From Solanum dulcamara (Eukaryota > Streptophyta > Magnoliopsida > Solanales > Solanaceae), in NCBI RefSeq assembly GCF_947179165.1, contig NC_077247.1:14833501-14897500 (forward strand): a DNA stretch of 64,000 nucleotides, written 5' to 3'. The position numbers and the translations under genes were made by a program. Positions 47,811 to 60,251 of the stretch are shown here, in pieces; the first letter of the stretch is position 1, and the number at the start of each line of letters is the position of its first letter. Below the pieces are notes generated by a model, which made no database searches, was not told where the DNA came from, and saw only the letters and a list, made by a program, of their open reading frames with translations.

Positions 47811-48875
47811 TCCACTACTAGAAGGACTTTCATCTTTCAAAGACAAGGAAGAAAGGTACCTGGTAGCTTGAAAAGATGAGGATATGGGTCTGCATATCCT
47901 GCTCCGTCTCCCAAGTAGCCTCCTTCATCGGACGATGCCTCCACTGGACCTTCACCGATGAAATCTCCTTAGATATTAACTTCCTAACCTACCTATCAAA
48001 AATACTATAGGCTCCTCCTCAAAGGCCAAGGACTTATCAAATTGAACCGAATCCCACTGAAGCACATGAGACTCATCTGAATAATACGAACTCTGTCCAT
48101 CGACACATGCAGCAAATCGGTTCTCTAAGGCCTAACCTCAAAGGCATCAAACCAGCCCACTAGGGAATGATATCTCCTACCATATAATGCCTCAAAAGGT
48201 GCCATCTCGATGCTTGAATAGTAGCTATTATTATACGCAAACTCTACCAAAGCCAAGGACTGATCCCACTGACCCCCAAAATTAATAACACAGGCCCATA
48301 GTATGTCTTTCAAGGCCTAAATAGTCCACTCTAACTTACCATCGGTCTAGGGTGGAAAGTTGTGCTGAGCTCGACTTGAGTACCCAACTCTTTCTGAATA
48401 GGCCCCCCCAAAATGCGAAGTGAACTGAGTACCATAACTTGAAATTATAGATACTGGTACCCCATGCAATCAGACCACCTCTTAACTGTAAATCTGAGCT
48501 AACTTCTGTGAATTGTAGGTAGTCTTGACTGGTAAGAAGTGAGTAGACTTGGTTAACCAATCTACGATGACCCAAATAGAATCAAAACCTCGGGAGGTAT
48601 GTGGTAAAGCCACTACAAATTCCATAGCTATCCGCTCCTACTTCCACTCTTGAATGGGTAGTCGCTGAGTAAAACCACCTGGACTTTGATGCTCAAACTT
48701 GACCTACTGACAGTTCAAGCACCTAGCCATATAAGATACAATGTCCCACTTCATCCCACACAACTAGTAATGCTATCGTAGGTTGTGATACATGTTCACT
48801 GCACTGGGATGAATGGAATATTTTGAATAATGGGCTTCCTCAAGGATGAGCCTAACTAGATATCCAAATCTAGGA
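47811..48875 (-). pseudogene. Tekay-like pol 3' end (copy B, truncated)
   Basis: Matches copy A from the pol end through integrase, with a deletion of about 260 bp (the stretch around CTCATCTGAATAATACGAAC joins two parts far apart in copy A). The frame 48125-48313 reads QSLALVEFAYNNSYYSSIEM then APFEALYGRRYHSLVGW, the integrase core end. Homology to Tekay stops at CTAGGA, 48875. Confidence 0.8.
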
Positions 48876-50122
48876 TTTATAATTTTAACCTCTAACCTTA
48901 GCATCCATATCAATAACAAAAAGAAGCATCCATACACTATCAAATCATTACCATATCACGTAACACAAGTTCCACACAACTCACCCTAAACTATGACGCC
49001 AAAGTAGGGTTTTAACTCTTTCTTTCATAAAATCTTAAACCATAAGAAATGGAGTATTACGAGGCTGAAACCAGCGGCCTATATACTCATATTTAACCAT
49101 GTTACATCCCTTCAACATATATAAACCACATCAAAATACAACACCATGCTAACGAAAACACTAGCCAAACTTTAACTTGCTAGAATAGCGTCGAAATAGT
49201 CCCTACATGACTTGCAACATCCTTCATCCATAACATGCATATTTTCACATTTCCAACTCATATTTATACACCCAAAACATGTATAAAAACTTTCCCAAAT
49301 ATGGGAGAATAGAATCGAGCTATACCTTAACAAACAACTTCCTCAAACTTGCTGAAAATTGACTTTGAGAGCTCTCAACGTGGCTGAAAAGTTGGTGGCT
49401 GCTCGTTGCATTCTTTCGCTGCCCCAACTATTAATTCACATTGATAAAACCTTTATCTAGTTGAAGAATACCTTAGATAATTAATTGATGGAATGAAATT
49501 GAGGGCCTCACCTTGCTGCCATGGCTTTTTCTCTCTTGCTCTTGTTCTCTTCAAGTTGCTCTCACTAGTTCTAAGTAACAAGCTAGAAATATGTCCAAGT
49601 ACAAAGCTGAAAATAAGAGCCCTTAGTTATTACTTAGGGTTTTATACCCTTTCTTTAGGATTGACATATGGCAGCCCCTAGGGGTGACACGTGGCATCCC
49701 CTAGGGCGCCATCTTATCAATGTATCCAATCCAAAGCTGCCACGTGGCAACGTGGGGCCCACCCCAAGTAGGTGAATCACCTACTTGTCACCTACTTGCT
49801 TCTTTTTGTAAGTTCGGCATATATAGTTGTTGCTCTTTTTTGTGGGTTCGTGGCCTCGTCTCACTTTTAGAACCCATATAATCTTTGCTACTTAAGCTCG
49901 ATGTGTAGTCAAGTAGCTTAATTTTATAAGCCATCCAAGTTTGTAGCTTACGCAAGTAGGTTGAGTATCATGACTCCTTATTTGGCCTCCAACTCTTTTC
50001 GAAGCCTTCTAGACCTATTTCCAACCGTCACTACTCACGTAGAACTTCATAGATAACGTGGACCACATAGCAATCATATAGAAAAAACTATGGTCCAATG
50101 TACCAAGGTGCAGGGTATAATA
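48876..50122 (-). mobile_element. Element E2 partial 3' LTR
   Basis: Near-identical over about 1.25 kb to 54070-55338 (for example TTAACCTCTAACCTTAG, CAAAGTAGGGTTTTA, GAGCCCTTA, AGGTGCATCACC-type phrases). In minus sense it starts near 50122 with TATTATACCCTG, directly after the purine tract CCTAAAGAGGGGAAGG (about 50124-50139). It is truncated at 48876, so 1.8 kb of LTR is missing. The ORF at 49493-49681 is chance. Confidence 0.85.
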
Positions 50123-52228
50123 TCCTTCCCCTCTTTAGGACATTCATCCTCGAATGTTAACTAAGCTTATAGGTAGATAATCATCCCAGCTACCTTCAAA
50201 GGCAACAACACCTACTCACGACATACCTTCCAGCGTTTAAGTAGTACACTTAGACTGTTCATCAGTTTTAAGGATGAAAGGTAGTACTAAGACCTACTTG
50301 TGTTCCTGATCTCTTCTTGGACGGATATGCAAGCGCTAGCTATAATTTAAGCCCCTTTACTTGAGACAATAGCTGTGGGGACCTCATGTATTACTCCTTA
50401 ACTTATTTAGAAGATTTTAACTGGTACTTTACCTATCATTAACTGGTATAATTCTAAAGGAATTTGGCGTATAAGTTTGCCATCTTTTAGTAACCAGCTA
50501 ATTCTGCACGTCTTGCTTAAACAATTTCACCATTCTCTTATCCCAACTTGTAACATTCTAGATGCATTCTCGTGTCATTCTTTACCTCTACTAGGATATG
50601 GTAAGGTACTCAACTTAGCCCAATAAATACCTTAACATCATCTCACTCATCTTTATGATTTACCTTACCTTCCCCTCTCTTCTCTTACGATCAGTATCGG
50701 GATAGATCCTTGGTCCAACCATGGCCATGTCATGTTCTTCCTGTAGTACTAATTCCCTCTCGGTAGTTGATTCAACACATCTTTGCACCTTTCTGAGACA
50801 TATCCAAAATATCCTAACTCCTTTTATCATGCACTTCCTTACTTGGCACTATACTTAACATATACAATTATAGGTTGTCTAACCATTCTAATACACGGGT
50901 ATGAGGTGGATGTAGTCTTTTCGTCTCTTGGTTTATTCTGCTGTATTTATTTTCTTAACATTGAAACTCGCTCGTCCCACCTTGTCGCACTTCTTTCTTT
51001 TCCCCTATTCACTCTTATCTCTTCTCATCTCCTACCATATAAGATTTTCTATTCCTTTTCTTTGGTTATTTATCTATCGCAACATCATTTGCGACCAACT
51101 CTATAGCCAACATTTTGTCTTTTTGTCTAGCATGATGTCATTATCCTTTGTAGTGTCTCTTGAGTTATTCGATGTCTTTTTCTTGTTATACCCTTTTCTT
51201 TTTATCCACACCTACCTTCTAATGTTATGTCATTCAGGGTCTCGTCAAAAACTTCTTAACACTTCCTTATGTACTGTTCTGACTTTTATCCAATCATTAG
51301 TGTCTTCCAGACCTCCCTAACTTGGTTCAGCAAGGGATCTTATTGAAGTCTAAGCATCCATCTCAAATATGTTGCCATATCAATTGCCTCCACCTTACCA
51401 TTATAGTTTTCTCATTTGCTTCCCCTCTTTAGAGGGTACTTATACCTTTATCTGCTTATACCTTGCTCTATGTCTCTATGTCCAGTTTCAAATTCATCTA
51501 ATCTCTTCCCCAAATAAAAAGGGTGCCCCTTACTGGCGACATGGATAGTACCTCTTACAACTTTAGTTCAACATAATAGGGGTACTTGGTATCAACTTCC
51601 AAGACATATTAAGAATTTATGTTTCATTCCCCTTTTTTTTTCTGAAATATTTTTGGCATAGTTTCCTCTATACTCCTTACTATCCCAAAACCTGCATGCA
51701 GAAAATACCAAGAATGCCTCACGGTCTATATATATTTATTCATATCATCTCACAGCCATACAGGGCTTTCAATATCATCTCATATTGCAGCCACACAGGG
51801 CTTTCAATATCAGCAATAGTATGAAAATGATGGACTTACCACGTATGTCCAACTCAACCTGCATCTGTTACACTTTTCGGTCTACTTTCTTTTCAATTTT
51901 CAACTTTACATATCAATCGTATTTCAATACCTTACCTGGCACATATATTTCATGCCTTGGCTTACCTACGTGCTTTATAACTTCTAATATCGTCAGTCAC
52001 TTTCTTCTATCGAGGTTGTCCTTCTGCCGAAATCAGAGGTTAGCATAAGGAATTTCACTTTTTATGACTTGGCTCTATCGCCCGATCTTAGATATAAAAG
52101 AAACGTAACATCTTAAATGTCCTTTGGCCTCCTGTTTATAGATGTGGCGTGCAACACATCGATAAAGAAGACTCTACTAGACACGGTCTATAGACACTCC
52201 AAGGACGAACCGCTCTGATGCCACTTCT
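50123..52228 (-). mobile_element. Element E2 interior: gutted, with an integrase scrap
   Basis: Only 2.1 kb lies between PPT and PBS. Near the 3' end (50160-50300) the minus strand reads TDEQSKCTT then VGVVAFEGSWDDYLPI, a recognisable integrase core scrap, which jumps straight to the PPT region. The rest, including T/C-rich 50780-51500 and a short direct repeat of ATATTGAAAGCCCTG (about 51735-51810), shows no gag, protease or RT I can identify. ORFs such as 50783-51106 and 50928-51320 are composition artefacts. E2 is either an internal deletion or a non-autonomous derivative. Confidence 0.6.
52210..52225 (-). other. Primer binding site of element E2
   Basis: In minus sense AGTGGCATCAGAGCGG lies a few bases after the LTR end GGGTCATG. 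It is one base from the initiator tRNA-Met core TGGTATCAGAGC. Confidence 0.75.
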
Positions 52229-55200
52229 TTCATGACCCAATCCTGTAGGCCGTGACTGGGGACCGACCTGGACCCCCATCTATATAATTGCCAAATATAA
52301 GAAATATACACTAGAACCCCCGTGAGTGATAGCATATTTAAATACATATAGCCTCTTTCATTTATATCATGTGATGAAATGGCACGTGAGCTGACCGAGC
52401 TGCCTCAACATAATAACATTTACAATATATCGTATAGGCACCACTGAAACAAAGTCGTAACCAACCCACATACATATGTCTATAGACCTCTAATAATAGC
52501 AATGGTAACATATGGCGGAATATGGGCCTCGCTGTACCCGTGACTAAGCCAAAGCAAGCATATACACCAAGGATTAATACCAAAACTAGGCTCCGATACA
52601 ATGGAGCTTCTTCCAAACTGGCTAAGCGGAATCCTAAGTTGGTGGACTCCCAAACCTGTGTCTGTACCTACGGGCATAAAATGCAGCCCCCTAAAGAAAG
52701 GGGGGTCAGTACGATATATGTAGTTAGTATGTAAAGTATAAAACATGATAAGGAAATTACAGTTTCAATAAGGATGCAGGGGATAAGTATAACATTTAAC
52801 AATGTACTGTACATGCACCTTACAAAATAAGGTCATGTATACTATTATCCCATACTATATCCAGCCCGCTCGGGGGCTCAGTGTTACAAATGTTCCATTA
52901 GGTCATCTTATATATGTATGTGCCGTACCCGTCCCTCTAGTGAGGGACTCGATAAACAATCATACTATCATAATAATCCATACCATCATATATTGTACCC
53001 GGCCCTTTATGGGACTCGGTCGTACCCGACCCTCTATAGGACTCAGTGAATGGTCATATCGTCATATATCATACCCGGCCCTTTATGGGACTCGGTCATA
53101 CCCGTCCCTTCATAGGTCTCGGTGAAAGATGTATTAATAGCATGCATGAGTAGAGTAGTAAGGAACCATATGCAATTTAACTCATCATCTGAGACTCAAT
53201 CAAACAGCCAAGTAAACCATCACTTGAAGACTAGAGCAATAATCATCTTAAGTACGCTATGAAATATCATTAGGGGTCATATCTACTGGAATCTCAGGAA
53301 TATTAGACGTATGTCCAGTCAAGGCTAAACAGCTCTTAGAATAAGAGACGTTCGTTATCGCAGAGACCTTAGGAGTAGGATTTTATACATTCAGGTAATA
53401 TTCATCATATAGGAGACTCGAGAGCTTTATGTTAAGACGTGACTAAGATTCATGGATCATGTCTTTGCATATAGAAGGCTCGAGGGTGATAGCTCAACTA
53501 CCTTAAGATCCTTAGCATTTAGAAGTGAACATGGGTCACATGTTATACTCGGAGATTACAACTGGAACTACCTCCACACTTATATCATATCTCATTTCAT
53601 TTACCTTTAAGACATCCCAAAGGAAAGGAGCAATAGGCTCTACATATTTTACCTTTTATCATATAAAAGCCTTATAAAGGCAATAGCTCAACTATTATAG
53701 TAGTTATACCATCACAAAGTGGATAAGAATTATAAACTATACTCAGAGCTTTACGAATGGAATTATCCCCATGTTTCATATACAAACCATTCATAACTTA
53801 TATCTAAGATATGCCAAAAGAAAGAAGAATAGCTTCACATACATGTAGTAGCTCGATTGTAGTCCAGCTTGTTTAGTTTCTCCTTCAACCTATTTAACAC
53901 GAGAGTAATACCAAAATTACAAACTTTTAACTTTCCAGCTTCCAAATTTATACTCAAGAATCTATAGGCACCATTTCCTTACTTACCTTCCTCGACTAGT
54001 CTATTGGCTAGCTTCAAAGATAATGAAAATCGGGCAGCATCTCCCCTTTTACTTGCCTTATCCGAATTTCTAAGTTTAACCTCTAACCTTAGAATACATA
54101 TCAACAATAAGAAGAAGCATCCATAAACTATCAAATCATTACCGTATCACATAACACAAGTTCCACACAACTCACCCTAAACTATGACGCCAAAGTAGGG
54201 TTTTAGCTCTTTATTTCATAAAATCTTAAACCATATGAAATGGAGTATTACGAGGCTGAAACAAGCGGCCTATATACTCATATTTAACCATGTTACATCC
54301 CTTCAACATAGATAAAACACCTCAAAATACAACTCCATGCTAACGACAACACTAGACAAACTTTAACTTGCTAGAATAGCGTCGAAACAGTCCCTACATG
54401 ACTTGCAACATCCTTCATCCATAACATGCATATTTTCACATTTCCAACTCATATTTATACACCCAAAACATGTATAAAAACTTTCCCAAATGTGGGAGAA
54501 TAGAATCGAGCCATACCTTAACAAACAACTTCCCCAAACTTGCTGAAAATTGACTTTGAGAGCTCTCAATGTGGCTGAAAAGTTGGTGGCTGCTCGTTGC
54601 ACTCTTTCGCTGCCCCAACTATTAATTCACGTTGATAAAACCTTTATCTAGTTGAAGAATACCTTAGATAATTAATTGATGGAATGAAATTGAGGGCCTC
54701 ACCTTGCTGCCATGGCTATTTCTCTCTTGCTCTTGTTCTCTTCAAGTTGCTCTCACTAGTTCTAAGAAACAAGTTGGAAATATGTCCAAGTACAAAGATG
54801 AAAATAAGAGCCCTTATTCATTACTTAGGGTTTTATACCCTTCCTTTAGGAGTGACAAGTGGCAGCCCCTAGGGGTGACATGTGGCATCACCTAGGGTGC
54901 CACCTCATCCATGCATCCAATCCAAAGCTGCCATGTGGCATCATGGGGCCCACCCCAAGTATGTGTATCACCTACTTAGTCCAAGTAGGTGCATCACCTA
55001 CGTGTCACCTACTTGCTTCTTTTCATAAGTTCGTAATCTAGTTTTTGCTCTTTTTCGTGGGTTCGTGGCCTCGTCTCACTTTAAGAACCCATATAATCTT
55101 TGCTACTTAAGCTCGATGTGTAATCAAGTAGCATAATTTTATAAGCCATACAAATTTGTAGCTTACGCAAGTAGGTTGAGTACCATTACTCCTTATTTGG

Positions 55201-55338
55201 CCTCCAACTCCTTCCAAAGCCTTCTAGACCTATTTTCAACCGTCACTACTTATGTAGAACTTCATACATAACGTGAACCACATAGAAATCTTTTAGAAAA
55301 AAAATATTCTCCAATATACCAAGGTGAGGGGAATAACA
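52229..55338 (-). mobile_element. Element E2 5' LTR
   Basis: A 3.1-kb LTR in minus sense TGTTATTCCCC (55338) to GGGTCATG (about 52231), followed by the PBS. Its first 1.27 kb match the truncated 3' LTR. Its last 300 bp match the fragment at 14499-14785. It contains a tandem CCCGGCCC-type array (52865-53125). It lies inside the E1 3' LTR; right flank GAAAA. Confidence 0.85.
52865..53125. repeat. Tandem array in the E2 LTR
   Basis: RTACCCGNCCCT starts recur at about 52926, 52996, 53022, 53072 and 53099, forming a higher-order unit of about 76 bp (26 plus 50). Each carries a small hairpin of the CCCGGCCCTTTATGGG type and ends in GACTCGGT or GACTCAGT. Confidence 0.7.
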
Positions 55339-57287
55339 GAAAATATATACTTTGAAAATAACATGAATTATAACGAAGTATACCATAAATAATTTGGGAG
55401 AAACCTTTAATCATGTGAGAGAACATACTTTACATTGTGAGAGACACCGCTATAGTTAGAAATACCATAAACATTTTGAGAGAGACTTTTTATCTTTTTG
55501 TGAGAGGAACCATTAACCGACATAAAACATGTGAGCAATATCCTAAAGTCTCAATGTTAACCCTACATTGGAGGAAAGGGGGAGACTACTTGCCAAGGAA
55601 CACTCCTAAATGCCTAAGTGGATCCACTAAGTGGTGTGTGAACTAGGTACTCACCCCTAGTTCTTAGACTCGGGTACTCATTTCCAAGCCTTGATATTTT
55701 GGGTACTCACCTCTAAGAAATTTGGGTATTCGCCTCTAATTACTTTATACCTACAGTGGTGCGTAGTGCTGGGACATGGGTATTCACCCCTAGTCCAACT
55801 CGGTGCTAGGTAACCTATCAATGGAATAGACAAATCATAAAATATAAAGTTAACATTATGTGGGAAGGGGAATATGTATTACCCATCCACTATTTAATAG
55901 CTCTTTAAACATTAAATAGGTGAGAGATCTTCCACCAACATTCTTACTTATCTTAAATTTTATTATTCTTTCATTTCATAAGACTCCCTTTTTGATCATA
56001 GACATTGTTTTCAAAAACATTCATTTGGAGTCAAAACCTTTGAAGTCAAACTTAATTGAAAACATAGTAAAACTGGGTGGATTCTATTCAATTCACCTTT
56101 CTAACATGCTTTTCAAAAGGACCATGCTAAACATTATCCATTGAGTCAATTAAAAACATATTTCATATAGCCCACCATTCATTTCAAAGACCCTTAATAG
56201 ATTGATATAGGAAATTGCTTGAAATTAACAATTCATGCAATTGAGTAGTAATATAAGCTTATTTGTACATAATATCAATAATATGAACCATAATCTCGCA
56301 ATTTGAGAAGGATTGAATAAGACCCATTTGAAAATTCATAAATCAAAGATAGAAAATTAGGACATTCATAAGTAATAACTACTTTTATGCAATTTGAGTC
56401 AATAACCACAATTTTAATCATGATACGTGCTATAAGAAGAAATTATAAGTACCCATAAAGAATAAATACTTGAATTCAAAGGAATTAGTAGGAAAGGTTT
56501 TGGGCTCCATGGGAGGAAGAACCCATGGATGAAGAAACCACATACCTTAGAGTAAAGCTTGAAGAAATCTTGATGCTTGGCCTTCAATGAGGAGCATTAA
56601 ATCCCTTGAGTTTGAGAGGAATTTTGTAGGGGATGATTTGTAAGAGAGGGGGATGAAGTTTAGGGTTTTTTGTAGGTAATAGAGTGGAAAATGACCCCAA
56701 AATATGTCCAAATCCATCTATATATGTTCAGGGATTTATCAAAGTTGCCCTTACTCAAAACTGGAAATTTTTGATAAATTTTGAACTAACTGGGAACAGT
56801 TCCGCGATGCAGAGGCTTTCCCCCACAATTCATTTTTTTTTTGAAATTAAAATTTTAATCATGATTGACCTAGTCCGCGATTCAAACTTGGCGCGTGTCC
56901 TGCTGGTTAAGAGGATATAACTAGTTAATCCAAACTCTAAATAATGCAATCTTGTTGGTATTGGAAAAAAGACTCAAAGACCTTCAAATTGATAGTCATG
57001 GGCCACATAATGCATTATATGCTAAGAGATATCATTTTCTAAAGTTGAACCTTATACGGACTCATACGAAAACTTAGCCGATAGAAATTCTTTGGACTCG
57101 GCTTGGTGTTAGAGATACCTTATAATCCTACACCACATCTAACACTCTTTAAATACTTAGTAATCGATCATAACTCATATATACAATTTGAATTCATCGA
57201 GTTTGACAAAAGATCCTCCAAAGTCATTTTCCCCTATTTCAATTTATAATAGTACCTTCCAACCATCAAACTACACGGGACCTTACA
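55339..57287 (-). mobile_element. Element E1 partial 3' LTR
   Basis: Collinear with 61080-63012 (GTATACCATAAAT, AACCGACATA, GTGGATCCACTAAG, CATTTGGAGTCAAAA and so on). A sampled stretch of about 250 bp near 56471 differs from its partner near 62192 at roughly one base in ten by eye. In minus sense it starts TGTAAGGTCCCGTG (57287) after a purine tract AAGGGGGATATAT (about 57289-57301). The rest was displaced when E2 inserted at 55338/55339. It includes repeated GGGTAYTCACC phrases (55650-55800). Confidence 0.85.
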
Positions 57288-59000
57288 ATATATCCCCCTT
57301 GGGAACATTCGTCCTCGAATGAGATCCTAACATAGAGCAGACACTGAAAGAGGACTAGAAACTCAAGATGAATGCAATAACACATCAAAATACGTAAAAC
57401 ATGGGATTTTCAAACATATTATAAAACATGACTTTAAAAAAAATAAACTTCATGAACATGCCTGCATGTAATGAGACATAGAGAGGTTAGAACGTAATAA
57501 TTTTAAGGATTCGATCATGAATATCTAAGTAGCCTAAATCAGAATGCAAGGATAGAGATAAGCATATCATTTCATCATGTCCGCTTCCATTTTACATGTA
57601 GCACTTTCAACTTCTTGGGTTCTCCACAATACATTAACGGAAGCAATCTCCTTTTTTCTCAACCTTCTATTTTATGGTCAAAAATTTCAATAGGAACCTC
57701 CACATAATTCATGTTTCCTTCAACACTCATACTACCCAAAAGTACAATGGCATTTGGGATAACCAGCACATTTCCTCAGCATTGATATATGAAATTTTAG
57801 ATGAACCGAGGCTAACTCCATTGGAAAATCAAGTTCATCGTCCACCTTAACAGTATACATTAGGATTCTACACCTCTATAGGAAAATTCTATACCAAGAG
57901 TAATACTTCTCACCACCATATTTAATCAAACCTTGATACCTAATCAAGAAGCACCCAATCCACTGCACGCTCACCCACATGCCATCAACACCACATTCAA
58001 GCCTAGTTATATAACCACTCTAATACATTCACTTGAAACCCTTAATAAGAAGTCATCAATAGCCTGCTACAGTCACTCACATACACACATTTAAGCCTAC
58101 CATTCTAACCACTTTATGGCTCTCTTGAAGTCATCATAACTTAAGAATTTTCATGTCTATATTAGCATCTCTACATCTACATTCGCATTAACTCCTACTA
58201 ATAGACACACCAATATATTATTACCTATATAATGTACATAAAAAGATCTATCTAGCTCTTCTGCCATGTTTATAACCGTAAATGTGGTTAACATGCCATA
58301 ATTTATCACAATACAGAATAACCACTCCCTCTTTATCTATCATGACTCATCTACTATCATTAACATTGGAACACACAATCTACCTTGAAAACTATGTACT
58401 CCATCTCCCCCTTGTGAGAGAACTTCAATTTTCTTATCAACCAACAATTTCTTTAATTTAACTAATGATGGATCAAGGTCTTTTTTTAACTTAACATCCA
58501 CTACCAAAGATGATTCGGACCCAATTTCCACTACCATAATCAGAACCACTCAAACTCACCCTGAATCTACCCAACCAATGAACATTCTTTACAACTCCCT
58601 CTTTCCTTCATCAACATGAGCCACGCTCCCCATAAACACCCTACTAAGTGCACCGACCACACTATTGGCCTTACCAAGATGAGAATGTACACTCATATCA
58701 TCAAACTCTTTAACTATGGGTGCCAACTCAAGAGAAGAACTCTCGGAGTTGACATCCCTAACACACACAATATGATAAATGCAACTCTTAGAATCATCTT
58801 TTGGGACTTAAGACAATAAATGAACCTACCCTTAACGAATTAATCATGACCCTTCCATTTGAGAATAGAATCATTTGGGAATTGAAACTCGACTCAACGA
58901 GTTCAATAATCTATAGAAACATAATATGTATGCAACCAATCCATACCAATTGTTACTATTTCAAAATGGAATTCACACTTACCGGATGAAGTACCACATT
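57288..59000 (-). pseudogene. Element E1 pol, internally deleted
   Basis: In minus sense, after the zinc knuckle comes a protease end (IGMDWLHTYYVSIDY, near 58910-58950). Then, without RT, comes an RNase H-integrase linker (GKASSVVGALSRVFMGSVAH, near 58640-58700; then 58340-58549 with SLVVDVKLKKDLDPSLVKLK and GDGVHSFQGRLCVPMLM). About 500 bp of unrecognisable sequence follow, then a chromodomain (LASVHLKFHISMLRKC near 57770-57815, and RRLRKKEIASVNVLWRTQEV near 57610-57670). The RT, most of RNase H and the integrase core are missing, so at least two internal deletions occurred. Confidence 0.75.
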
Positions 59001-60050
59001 ATGTTTGGGCACATACAGAGTAGTAGGGGTAAGATCTTCGATGACTATTTTTATCATTCTTAGAAACCCATGGATAATGCCTCAACTTATTTTCCTTCGT
59101 AGCACAACCAGAACATACACTCAAACCGATAAAACAATCTCCCATATGGTACTTTCCATACTTTTGGCATGTGAGAAATGTTTGACCACTATCCTTGTCA
59201 CCTTGATAACTAGGATTAGACACCATATCTTTGTGATATTTAGGCACTGAAGCAGTATCAAAAGATTACCCATCCTCAATCTGGGCCTTCTTAGTCATCC
59301 TAGAAACCTCCTTAAGCTTTTCCTATTCAATTTGCTCGGCAGGAATCTTGAGTCTTGAGTCTAGAGATATTAATTTCCTTTATTAACATGTCCATCTTAC
59401 ACACTTTAAAAACCAAATTTGAAACCCCTGATATAAACATAATCATATGGCCTCAAGGGTCGGACAGCAAAGTCGAAGCATACTTGGACAACTTCTTGAA
59501 GTGAGGGCATACTTCCTCACACTCATACTTCCTTGCTTCAAGTTGATAAATTCCATCACCTTCTCCTCCCTCAACTCTAAGGGAAAGAAAAATTCAACAA
59601 ATACACCCTTAAAACTTTCCTAATCTATAGGACCCTTTTTCACTCTTTCGGACTTGCATTGGTTGTACCACACTTGAGAAATACCCTTGAATTAGTAGGC
59701 TACAAACTCTACCTTCTCCTTCGTTTGTACCTCCATAATAGCAACAATCTTTTGTACCTTATTAATAAAATCTTGTGGATCCTCATGCACCTTGTATCCA
59801 TAAAACTCGGGAGGGTTCATTCTTGTAAAGTCCATAGCTCTTGTTGCAGCCAAACTCACATTATGAACCAACCATCCTTGATTGGCTTCTGCCTTCACAA
59901 CTTGGCTAGCATTGAGTTAGCCATCCAAAATTTGCCATGATTCACTTGCTCGGTAAAGAAATCATTGTGGACTTAAGGTGCTTTTCCAGCATTGGTGTTT
60001 ACTTCTCTTTGGGTTGGGGCTCTTCTTAGAGTCATCTTCTAAAGGTTAAA
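59001..60050 (-). pseudogene. Element E1 gag with damaged zinc knuckle
   Basis: The frame 59692-59898 reads FTRMNPPEFYGYKVHEDPQD then FINKVQKIVAIMEVQTKEKV, the chromovirus capsid start. It continues past stops with ISQVWYNQCKSERVKKG and FPLELREEKVMEFINLKQGS. The frame 58999-59247 holds the knuckle CQKYGKYHMGDC (59134-59169), where the second Cys of the CCHC pattern reads Tyr. The same family as the gag of Y by wording. Confidence 0.8.
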
Positions 60051-60233
60051 AATAGCACTTATCAAGAAAAGAATTTTAGGGAACAAATCTATCTCACAAA
60101 ATAGATTATGAAAGAAGTGAAGATTTCGTAAAATGCCCCATACTCTTCTATTCATAATTGTGGTACACTTCAAAACCATGAACAAGACCCTATTTTATTG
60201 GTATGTTAGATTCCAAAGACCATTCAAAACCTC

Positions 60234-60251
60234 GGGCTTTGATATCAAGTT
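60234..60251 (-). other. Primer binding site of element E1
   Basis: In minus sense AACTTGATATCAAAGCCC follows the LTR end GGTCATGACA with no gap. It resembles the initiator tRNA-Met complement (TGGTATCAGAGC) with two transitions. Confidence 0.7.

Larger units (their letters stand above)
42573..48875 (-). repeat. Tandem duplication, copy B
   Basis: Repeats copy A from the protease-RT linker (ACCTCTTCCCCAT at about 42573-42586) through gag, LTR and into pol. It keeps about 190 bp near 44155-44345 that copy A lost. It lacks about 385 bp of LTR (at about 45650) and about 260 bp of pol (at about 48080) that copy A retains. It ends at 48875 against the E2 LTR. Confidence 0.85.

Noticed and set aside
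50783..51320. Two overlapping plus-strand ORFs of 107 and 130 codons with hydrophobic stretches
   Set aside because: The sequence is T/C-rich and lies in the gutted interior of minus-strand E2. The Leu/Phe/Ser-rich translations in two frames reflect composition and are not membrane proteins.
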